From the NCBI GenBank assembly GCA_903827085.1, contig CAIKHC010000358.1:1-6205 (forward strand): 6,205 bases of DNA, in the 5' to 3' direction. How positions within the stretch are numbered: position 1 is the first letter of the stretch; the number at the start of each line of letters is the position of its first letter. This stretch comes from an uncultured Candidatus Nemicrothrix sp. GTDB taxonomy: Bacteria; Actinomycetota; Acidimicrobiia; Acidimicrobiales; Acidimicrobilacustridaceae. The notes below the pieces were generated by a model. That model had not been told where the DNA came from. It was given only the letters and a program-made list of their open reading frames with translations, and ran no database searches. The position numbers and the translations under genes are program-made. This document shows positions 1 through 4,975 of the stretch, one piece after another.

Positions 1-272
1 CCTTCGCCAAACTCATCGAGGACCTGCGGCAGGTCTACTTTCGCAAGATCAAGCGGGCCGGCATCGATGTGCACGACACGAAAGCCGGGTTCGACATCGA
101 CGAACTCGGGCTGATCTTCGGCTGATCGCCGCGTGTAGACCTCGGCTTTCACACCTGCTTGCGCGAGCGCGCCAACGAGTTCGCGCACATACACATTCAT
201 CCCGCCTGAATCGCCGGTGCCCGGTTGAGCAAGGGGGGAGGTGTGCAAGGAGAGCACTGCTAAGGACCGCAT
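1..272 (-). CDS. mshA: MshA-like GT4 glycosyltransferase (D-inositol-3-phosphate glycosyltransferase), N-terminal 90 codons only
   Basis: The first 90 residues of a GT-B fold family 4 glycosyltransferase; the rest lies beyond the left edge. It starts [13 protein letters not shown], and residues 10-29 contain the run [20 protein letters not shown], the hallmark glycine-rich loop of MshA. MshA transfers GlcNAc from UDP-GlcNAc to 1L-myo-inositol 1-phosphate (D-inositol 3-phosphate) in the cytosol, the first step of mycothiol synthesis. The start is ATG at 272, which matches the usual MshA N-terminus. A GGGGGAG run lies just upstream but only 2 to 4 bases from the ATG, closer than an ideal ribosome site. 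The gene follows the CdsA-like gene after 72 bases and may be in its operon or have its own promoter. Related GT4 enzymes, for example sucrose-phosphate synthase-like proteins, share part of the loop, so the exact acceptor is inferred. Confidence 0.85.
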   Translation of the reverse strand, partial: MRSLAVLSLHTSPLAQPGTGDSGGMNVYVRELVGALAQAGVKAEVYTRRSAEDQPEFVDVEPGFRVVHIDAGPLDLAKVDLPQVLDEFGE

Positions 273-281
273 GACTCCCCC

Positions 282-287
282 ACGCTA
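282..287 (-). promoter_or_regulatory. possible -10 element upstream of mshA-like gene
   Basis: On the minus strand the hexamer TAGCGT fits the actinobacterial TANNNT -10 pattern and ends 9 bases before the mshA ATG, so a transcript starting about 7 bases downstream would have a leader of only 2 or 3 bases. No convincing -35 hexamer is seen: TGTTCC lies 17 bases upstream but is weak. The gene could equally be read through from the upstream CdsA-like gene. Confidence 0.25.
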
Positions 288-301
288 CGGCGCGAACGCC
301 G
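288..301 (-). other. short intergenic hairpin with TTCG loop before mshA
   Basis: On the minus strand CGGCG-TTCG-CGCCG forms a perfect 5-base-pair stem with a four-base loop, in the 72-base gap between the CdsA-like gene and the mshA-like gene. No T tract follows, so it is not a standard intrinsic terminator. It could slow read-through, protect an RNA end or be chance in GC-rich DNA. Apart from this and the possible -10 next to it, I see nothing in the gap. Confidence 0.3.
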
Positions 302-344
302 CAAGGAACACCTTTTGGCCAGCGGAACTTCTTCTGTGTGGCTC

Positions 345-1118
345 TCAGCCAACTTGCGACAAGTAATTGCCCAGCATCAGGCCCCATAGCGGAGCCACAA
401 CAAACCAAACATCGAGACGGCGCAATGCCGGACCTGCCAAAGCTGCCGATGGGGCGAGCGCCGACGCCAAGGGCGCCCCAAGCGGAGCGAGAACCGCGAC
501 CAGTCCACCAAACACCCAACCGGCGCTGCTGTCGAACGGGCCTAATTGAAATACCGCTTGAGCGAAGGTCACGACGAGAACTGCAGCGATTCCCGAGAGT
601 GGACCTTCAAACACACTGTTGGCCTCCGAGCCCATGAGGTAATCGCCGACTTCGTAGGCACTTACGAGCACAAGCAGAACAACAAGCGCGCCCATGTCGG
701 TGCGGCCAATCAGAACGACCGAACCCGCAGCGATGGCGGGGAGAATTGCTGAGCGAAGCCCAACGACGACATTGCTGCGGAGCATCCCTCCTCCGACAAT
801 CAAGAGACCAATAGCGACAACGACACCGACACCGAATCCGATGGGTCCCGCGATCGCCATGATCGGAACAACTGCAGCAGCAACACCGCCGAGTACAGGT
901 ACGGCTCGACGACCAGTGTCGCTCCACACACGAATGGTCTGCATCGCAGCGACTGCCGCAACCACCGCGAAAAGGACAGCGACTGCGATTATTCCGAGCG
1001 CACATGCAACACAGGCGACGATGAACCAAAGAACCCCGAGGCGAGCATGAGGCCCATCAGGCTTGGGAATGTAGGCAAAGCGGCGAACGAGCGAAGGCGT
1101 CGCGCGTGAACTACTCAT
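345..1118 (-). CDS. polytopic membrane protein, degenerate CdsA-like (phosphatidate cytidylyltransferase-related)
   Basis: A 257-residue, very hydrophobic protein with about seven or eight predicted membrane segments (roughly 27-60, 72-91, 93-111, 123-138, 142-156, 174-192, 200-223, 236-252). A short basic N-terminus (residues 1-26) precedes the first segment. Three patches recall CdsA, which makes CDP-diacylglycerol from phosphatidate and CTP: an acidic-aromatic turn YEVGDY at 155-160, EGPLSG at 171-176 (compare WEGxxGG in CdsA), and RRLDVWFVVAPLW at 233-245 (compare the DRLDSLLFAAP end of the CdsA signature). The KRxxxxKD and PGHGG parts of that signature are missing, so catalysis is doubtful. 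The ATG at 1118 overlaps the sulfur-carrier stop as ATGA, implying translational coupling; a weak GGGCGGG lies upstream. The membrane nature is clear from sequence; the CdsA link is inference from motif resemblance. Confidence 0.7.
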   Translation of the reverse strand: MSSSRATPSLVRRFAYIPKPDGPHARLGVLWFIVACVACALGIIAVAVLFAVVAAVAAMQTIRVWSDTGRRAVPVLGGVAAAVVPIMAIAGPIGFGVGVVVAIGLLIVGGGMLRSNVVVGLRSAILPAIAAGSVVLIGRTDMGALVVLLVLVSAYEVGDYLMGSEANSVFEGPLSGIAAVLVVTFAQAVFQLGPFDSSAGWVFGGLVAVLAPLGAPLASALAPSAALAGPALRRLDVWFVVAPLWGLMLGNYLSQVG

Positions 1119-1357
1119 CGGAACCCGCCCGAAACTGGCGGCAAAACCGCGACCTCGTCACCATCGCCCACTGAAGTTTCGCCAGAGACGGGTTCGCCGT
1201 TGCACCACACGCGGCTGTTCGCGACAACGTCTGCGAATGCAGGCCCATAGCGACGAACTGCTTCGGCAAGGACTTCGTCGACGGTTGAACCGGGAATCGT
1301 GTCCCGGCCAATGCCTGCGGCTTCCCGAGCCGACGCGAACAGACGAAGAGAAGCCAC
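1115..1357 (-). CDS. MoaD/ThiS-family sulfur-carrier protein (ubiquitin-like fold)
   Basis: An 80-residue protein of normal MoaD size. It opens with a beta strand, LRLFASAREAAG (4-15), typical of MoaD; the middle has the WCNGEPV turn (51-57) and the end has VAVLPPVSGG (69-78), the classic C-terminal tail. In this family the terminal Gly-Gly is adenylated by an E1-like MoeB/ThiF enzyme and turned into a thiocarboxylate that donates sulfur, to molybdopterin precursor for MoaD or to thiazole or cysteine synthesis for relatives. Here Phe-Arg follows the Gly-Gly, so the glycine is not terminal as encoded. The start is GTG at 1357; an in-frame TAA at 1369-1367 rules out a longer protein. No ribosome site is present, but a -10 element six bases upstream suggests a leaderless mRNA. 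Whether it serves molybdopterin or another pathway cannot be told: no other moa, thi or cys gene is in view. Confidence 0.88.
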   Translation of the reverse strand: MASLRLFASAREAAGIGRDTIPGSTVDEVLAEAVRRYGPAFADVVANSRVWCNGEPVSGETSVGDGDEVAVLPPVSGGFR

Positions 1358-1363
1358 AAGCGC

Positions 1364-1369
1364 AGGTTA
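1364..1369 (-). promoter_or_regulatory. -10 element for a leaderless transcript of the MoaD-like gene
   Basis: The minus-strand hexamer TAACCT fits TANNNT and is followed by exactly six bases and then the GTG start at 1357. With the last T at -7, transcription would begin on the G of the start codon, the arrangement known for leaderless actinobacterial mRNAs. No Shine-Dalgarno sequence is present and no clear -35 is seen. The TAA of this hexamer is also the in-frame stop that limits the gene upstream. Confidence 0.55.
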
Positions 1370-1405
1370 CGCGGTGAGCGCCACACCTCGGTCTCGGGGG
1401 TCGGG

Positions 1406-1411
1406 TACCGT
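1406..1411 (+). promoter_or_regulatory. -10 element for a leaderless transcript of the histidine-phosphatase gene
   Basis: TACCGT fits TANNNT, is followed by CACGCC and then the GTG start at 1418, so the predicted first transcribed base is the G of the start codon. There is no Shine-Dalgarno sequence and no strong -35 hexamer. The expected -35 zone, about 1383-1388, abuts or overlaps the zone expected for the opposing promoter. Confidence 0.55.
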
Positions 1412-1417
1412 CACGCC

Positions 1418-2008
1418 GTGACTCGCCTCCTTCTCGTCCGCCATGGCCAATCAGAATGGAACGCCGTTGGTCGATGGCAGGGCAAGGCCGACCCCGCCCT
1501 CACCGACTTTGGCCGCCAGCAGGCATTCCATGCGGCGCAGCGCATTGGCTCGGTCGACCTCATCGTTGCCTCGCCGCTCATTCGTGCGTTCGAAACCGCA
1601 CAGATCATCAGTTCGCAAATCGGTGTTGGCCCGATCGTCATTGACGCCGACCTCATGGAACGCGATGCCGGCGAATGGGAAGGCCTCACGCGGGCAGAAA
1701 TCGAATCGGAGTGGCCGGGCTACTTAGGTCACGACAAATGGCCGCCTGGCTACGAACTCCACGACGAATTGCTCGTACGCACCCGCGCTGCGCTTGACCG
1801 CATCCATGCCGAGTACGAGGGTGCCGACGTGCTCGTGCTCACCCATGGCGGCGTAATCGGCACGCTCGAAGTCCAACATTCCGAGCAGTGGCAACGAATG
1901 CCCAACCTCGGTGGCAGAGTCTTCACCCATCACGGCGACCGTCTTGAACTCGGCGAACGCGTTGTACTCGTCGAGGATGACGAAATCACCATCCCCGATC
2001 AGATCTGA
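1418..2008 (+). CDS. histidine phosphatase family protein (phosphoglycerate mutase-like fold)
   Basis: A 196-residue, single-domain soluble enzyme of the branch 1 histidine phosphatase superfamily. The catalytic set is complete: [10 protein letters not shown] (6-15) with Arg8 and nucleophile His9, Arg56 in [10 protein letters not shown], the proton donor Glu81 in [10 protein letters not shown], and His143 in LTHGG (141-145). Such enzymes remove phosphate from sugar phosphates, phosphoglycerate or cobalamin precursors through a phosphohistidine. The length and [15 protein letters not shown] style suit small phosphatases such as glucosyl-3-phosphoglycerate phosphatase or alpha-ribazole phosphatase; the 2,3-bisphosphoglycerate mutases are longer. 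The substrate is not readable from sequence. The start is GTG at 1418, placing RHG at the usual distance from the N-terminus. It is followed after 8 bases by the metallopeptidase gene and probably shares its mRNA. The MoaD/CdsA-like/mshA block is divergent. Confidence 0.9.
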   Translation: MTRLLLVRHGQSEWNAVGRWQGKADPALTDFGRQQAFHAAQRIGSVDLIVASPLIRAFETAQIISSQIGVGPIVIDADLMERDAGEWEGLTRAEIESEWPGYLGHDKWPPGYELHDELLVRTRAALDRIHAEYEGADVLVLTHGGVIGTLEVQHSEQWQRMPNLGGRVFTHHGDRLELGERVVLVEDDEITIPDQI

Positions 2009-2016
2009 GTGGGGCA

Positions 2017-2655
2017 GTGACCGAGACAGGCCGATCATCGCTTCCCGTCGAAATCGTGAGGTCTCGGCGTCGACGCAAGACGGTGCAAGCGACCATCGTC
2101 GACGGTGTTATTCGCGTGCAAGCACCAGCATCGATGTCTCAGCGCGAACTCGACGAACACGTTCACTACCTCGTTGCGCGTCTCGAACGCCGTTACCGAT
2201 CTGAATCGGTCGATCTCGACGCTCGATCGCGACGTCTTTCCAAACGATTCGAGCTCCCAAAAGCCACCTCAGTGGTGTGGGCCGATCAGCGCAGCCAATG
2301 GGGATCTTGCACACCCTCCACTGGCGAGATCCGTATCTCGAATCGGCTCGCTGCATACCCACCCTGGATTCTTGACTACGTCCTTGTGCACGAACTCGCA
2401 CATCTTGTTGAAGCGAACCACTCCCCGGCGTTCAACGCCCTCGTTGCGCGGTACCCACTTGCTGAACGCGCCCGCGGTTTTCTCATGGCCATTTCGTTTG
2501 GCGATACCGGCGTTGCCGAGGACGTCGACGGTGAAGCCCCCGAACCCGACGAAGAACTTGATTGGGACGAAGTCAACGAGGTTGAGGAACTTCAGAATCC
2601 TCAGACCACTTCGGGACGTGACGACGCCACCGGCACGCCACTCACACTCTTCTAG
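2017..2655 (+). CDS. YgjP-type zinc metallopeptidase (DUF45, M48-like)
   Basis: A 212-residue soluble protein. An arginine-rich start (RSRRRRKTV, 15-23) leads into a beta region, then QRSQWGSC (91-98), a conserved block of the YgjP/DUF45 family, and the zinc site HELAH (125-129) with a further His135 in NHSPAF as likely third ligand. The family are small gluzincin-like hydrolases, also related in motif to SprT; substrates are largely unknown. After the fold ends near residue 160 there is a strongly acidic tail: 15 of residues 163-192 are Asp or Glu with no Lys or Arg. The GTG at 2017 fits family N-termini; Val14 (GTG at 2056) is an alternative start but has no better ribosome site. It lies 8 bases after the phosphatase gene. 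Its TAG stop interlocks with that of the opposing methyltransferase gene. Family assignment is firm, biological role is not. Confidence 0.88.
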   Translation: MTETGRSSLPVEIVRSRRRRKTVQATIVDGVIRVQAPASMSQRELDEHVHYLVARLERRYRSESVDLDARSRRLSKRFELPKATSVVWADQRSQWGSCTPSTGEIRISNRLAAYPPWILDYVLVHELAHLVEANHSPAFNALVARYPLAERARGFLMAISFGDTGVAEDVDGEAPEPDEELDWDEVNEVEELQNPQTTSGRDDATGTPLTLF

Positions 2656-3335
2656 GAACTGGCCTTTGTTCCCACCACAACACAGTGTGGATGGAAATAT
2701 CCCTTGTCGAGTCGTCCCACGCGAGTCGTGAGACCGCCAGCCACCATCAATTCTTTGATGTCTGCAGCCGACGGGAAATCCAGTGCATTGCCACGGGTAA
2801 TTCTCAAGACTTTGGTGGCGAGGAACTCTTGAAACTGTGCAACGAAAGCCTTGATCCGTGGCTCAGTATTGACTTCTTTCACAATCAAACGCCCGCCTGG
2901 GCCAAGCGCGGCAATGCAATCGGAAAGCAATCGTGATCGATCTTCCGGTGCGATGAGGTACAGCACGTCGGCGAAAACAATTGCGTCCCATCCGCCATCG
3001 ATTGTCAGGATCTCCCCCGAGGGCCGATGTTCAAAAGAGATCGTTGCCTCGCCTTGGTGCAGATGTCTCACCGACTCTTGCGCGAGTTCAATCTTCTGTG
3101 CATCGATGTCGACACCAACAACGGTTCTACCTGCAGACGACAGCGCCAGATAGGTCGCGAACATTCCGTGACCACAACCGACTTCCAAGATCTTTCCCGA
3201 ACGCGGAACCTCGGTCTCAAGCGCTTCAAATGGTGCTGTCCACCACCGAATCGCAGTGTGCAGTCGCGTAGATCGGCTCGACTGTTTCCAAAGCCCAAGC
3301 GTACGTTTCGCTGCGTCAGATTGGGGTGGCTTCAC
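2652..3335 (-). CDS. class I SAM-dependent methyltransferase
   Basis: A 227-residue soluble Rossmann-fold methyltransferase. Motif I is [16 protein letters not shown] (49-64), which holds the SAM-binding glycine loop; VVGVDID (72-78) carries Asp76, expected to bind the ribose; [13 protein letters not shown] (116-128) is the motif IV region; [11 protein letters not shown] (144-154) is the post-IV strand. The N-terminal 48 residues and the end, [11 protein letters not shown] (212-222), probably shape the acceptor site. The acceptor is unknown; last position in a glycosyltransferase and deacetylase operon suggests methylation of a sugar or lipid-linked glycan. The GTG at 3335 overlaps the deacetylase stop as GTGA, which fixes this start. 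The gene ends tail to tail with the metallopeptidase, sharing CTAG. Functions in quinone or small-molecule methylation cannot be excluded. Confidence 0.87.
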   Translation of the reverse strand: MKPPQSDAAKRTLGLWKQSSRSTRLHTAIRWWTAPFEALETEVPRSGKILEVGCGHGMFATYLALSSAGRTVVGVDIDAQKIELAQESVRHLHQGEATISFEHRPSGEILTIDGGWDAIVFADVLYLIAPEDRSRLLSDCIAALGPGGRLIVKEVNTEPRIKAFVAQFQEFLATKVLRITRGNALDFPSAADIKELMVAGGLTTRVGRLDKGYFHPHCVVVGTKASS

Positions 3336-4192
3336 AGTCCCGCTCGGGGAAGATCAGCGAACGTGCCGAGACGAAAGCCGAGTTCATCAATAGCAACACG
3401 AATTGTTTCGGAACACAACGCTTCGTATTCGACATCCCACATGTAGTTCCACTGGTAGCGGACTCGGTCAGGATCATCGGGAAGTCCAGGGTGACTCGCG
3501 AGTTCTGCGCTTGGAGTTCCAGACGACGCCAGTCGGTCAACCGCTGCAACCATTTCGCTCAGGCCCATTGAGCCAGCGCCATCAAGACCAGTAGCTGAAG
3601 CCGTCCAGGCCCAGTTGCGTTTACGTAATTGCACTTCAAGTCGACGAGCGAGTCGGCGAACGGTCACACCGACCGGGCCTCGTGCATCGGACCGCATAAC
3701 GCGAATGGCGTGCACATCGTTGGCGTCGCCGAGATCAAGCAGAACATTGCTCACTGCGGGCCACATGTGAATGTGTTGATGAGTATCGAAGTGGTCGACA
3801 ACAAGGCCTGCTGAGTTAATCGCCTCAAGTTGGGCGCCGAACTCTCGGCGGAGATCATCGAAATCGATCCGACCCGCCGCGGCACGAGGAAGGAAGGATT
3901 TCCAGTTCGTCCAGAAGTTGCCGTTCTTGTCGACCAATGTCGGGATCTCGCGAGCAGAAAGCAATGGGGGGTCTTCGCCTACTGCAGTGAAATGGGCCCC
4001 GACCCCAAGCGTCGGCACATCGCGCAGTCGTTTCGCAGCAGACCCAAACGCAGGGGCCACAGCAATGATCGACGTCGACGAAACCACGCCTCGTTTGTGC
4101 GCATCGATGATCCCGTCAGAAACACGTTCCGTAAGACCAAAGTCATCGGCCGAAACAATGAGGATCGGCTTCTCGGATGTCGAAGAACTCAC
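3332..4192 (-). CDS. YdjC/ChbG-family carbohydrate deacetylase
   Basis: With the GTG at 4192 as start the protein has 286 residues, normal for the family. It begins with a short Ser/Thr-rich lead, then PILIVSADDFGLT (9-21) with the Asp16-Asp17 pair, GVGAHFTAV (63-71) with His67, VDHFDTHQHIHMWP (132-145) with His138, and ASHPG (232-236). Asp17, His67 and His138 match the divalent metal ligands of YdjC/ChbG enzymes, which remove N-acetyl groups from chitooligosaccharides or other N-acetyl sugars; relatives such as HpnK sit in lipid pathways. There is no signal peptide, so it probably acts in the cytosol. An ATG at 4219 would add nine residues but overlap the upstream gene by 31 bases; the GTG gives a 4-base GTGA overlap and has GGAG seven bases upstream, so I prefer it. 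The actual substrate is inferred only from neighbours. Confidence 0.88.
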   Translation of the reverse strand: MSSSTSEKPILIVSADDFGLTERVSDGIIDAHKRGVVSSTSIIAVAPAFGSAAKRLRDVPTLGVGAHFTAVGEDPPLLSAREIPTLVDKNGNFWTNWKSFLPRAAAGRIDFDDLRREFGAQLEAINSAGLVVDHFDTHQHIHMWPAVSNVLLDLGDANDVHAIRVMRSDARGPVGVTVRRLARRLEVQLRKRNWAWTASATGLDGAGSMGLSEMVAAVDRLASSGTPSAELASHPGLPDDPDRVRYQWNYMWDVEYEALCSETIRVAIDELGFRLGTFADLPRAGL

Positions 4193-4971
4193 GAGGAAGC
4201 TCCGCCTCCCGAATTCCACGGCTGGCGGACCTCGAGCGGCAGCGGTTCAAGCGCCTGCAACTCGCTACGGAGTTCGTACATCTCTCGGAGAATCTTGAAG
4301 ATCACCGAGTTCGAGGAAAGTGTTGAAATGCCACGCGTACGAGGGAAGTAATCGACACCGAACTGAACAATGCTGAAACCCAACTTCTGCGCACGAGCAA
4401 GGAGCTCGACATCGATGAAGGATCCCTCACTGCGAAGTTCGATGTTGTCGAGCAGCGAGCGACGCATGAGCTTGAAGGCAAAGTTCATGTCGCGAAGTCG
4501 AAGACCGAACACTGTTTGGATAAGGCGGTTGTAGACGTAACTGTAAAGAAGTCGACGACCGCCTTCACCTGTTCGGTCAAACCGATAAGCGCTTACAACG
4601 TCGGCCTCATAGAGGCGCAGCAGTCGAACGGCTTTCGAAACCTCCGCCATGTCGAACGGGAGATCGGCATCGGTGTACAGCACGAGCTCGCCCTTGGCAT
4701 TCTCAAATCCGGTCTTCAGTGTTCCGCCAAGTTTTCTGTTTGTTTCATGATGAACGACGGAGACTCGTTCATCGGCAGCAGCCATTTCGTCCGCAAGCTT
4801 GCCGGTGGAATCGGTGGAGGCATCGTTGATGATGAGAACGTCGTATCGAGCGATCTCGCCTGCCTCAATGAGGGCATCACCGGCATCGAACGCGGCCGCG
4901 ACGGCGCGTCCGATTGTCTCTTCTTCGTTCCACATCGGGTAGAAGATCGTGAGGCTTTCGAAGTTCGCCAT
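4189..4971 (-). CDS. family 2 glycosyltransferase, polyprenyl-phosphate sugar synthase-like
   Basis: A 260-residue GT-A glycosyltransferase. YPMWNEEETI (11-20) is the nucleotide-sugar entry motif (PxxNEE), NDASTDST (49-56) carries Asp50, and YTDADLPFD (99-107) contains the DxD metal and nucleotide site. NRKLGGTLKTGFENA (78-92) matches the acceptor-side helix seen in dolichyl-phosphate mannose or glucose synthases; DMNFAFKLMRR (161-171), FIDVELL (185-191) and RTRGIS (211-216) are also typical of that subgroup. No membrane segment follows, so it resembles the soluble single-domain DPM1 type, probably acting at the inner face of the membrane to load a sugar onto polyprenyl phosphate. The sugar is not determined. 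The ATG at 4971 is four bases after the stop of the PIG-V-like gene, and its TGA overlaps the deacetylase start. The pairing with a lipid-sugar-using transferase supports the role. Confidence 0.88.
   Translation of the reverse strand: MANFESLTIFYPMWNEEETIGRAVAAAFDAGDALIEAGEIARYDVLIINDASTDSTGKLADEMAAADERVSVVHHETNRKLGGTLKTGFENAKGELVLYTDADLPFDMAEVSKAVRLLRLYEADVVSAYRFDRTGEGGRRLLYSYVYNRLIQTVFGLRLRDMNFAFKLMRRSLLDNIELRSEGSFIDVELLARAQKLGFSIVQFGVDYFPRTRGISTLSSNSVIFKILREMYELRSELQALEPLPLEVRQPWNSGGGASS
4200..4203 (-). promoter_or_regulatory. ribosome binding site that supports the GTG start of the YdjC-family gene
   Basis: GGAG on the minus strand lies seven bases before the GTG at 4192, inside the end of the upstream glycosyltransferase gene. 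This spacing is good, and it favours the 286-residue form over a start at the ATG at 4219. Confidence 0.5.
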
Positions 4972-4975
4972 GGCC

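Noticed and set aside
49..519. 156-codon minus-strand open frame spanning mshA, the gap and the end of the CdsA-like gene
   Set aside because: It runs through two better supported genes in other frames and is rich in Arg, Cys and Trp, as expected of a shadow frame.
607..1029. 140-codon minus-strand open frame inside the CdsA-like gene
   Set aside because: Its extreme Arg and Cys content is typical of an off-frame translation; the true frame gives regular membrane segments.
1111..1386. 91-codon minus-strand alternative frame over the MoaD-like gene
   Set aside because: The other frame has the MoaD N-terminal strand and the PPVSGG tail; this one has no family features.
2389..2421. HELAH motif read as SprT or FtsH type protease
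   Set aside because: The QWGSC block before the motif and the NHSPAF segment after it match YgjP/DUF45; there is no AAA domain or SprT zinc ribbon.
2670..2693. CCACA/TGTGG inverted repeat as a terminator for the convergent genes
   Set aside because: Only a 5-base stem with a 6-base loop, inside the methyltransferase coding region, with no T tract on either strand.
2105..2731. 208-codon plus-strand open frame over the metallopeptidase gene
   Set aside because: It overlaps a gene with clear family motifs in another frame, has low-complexity Ser/Thr/Pro/Arg composition and shows no recognisable domain.
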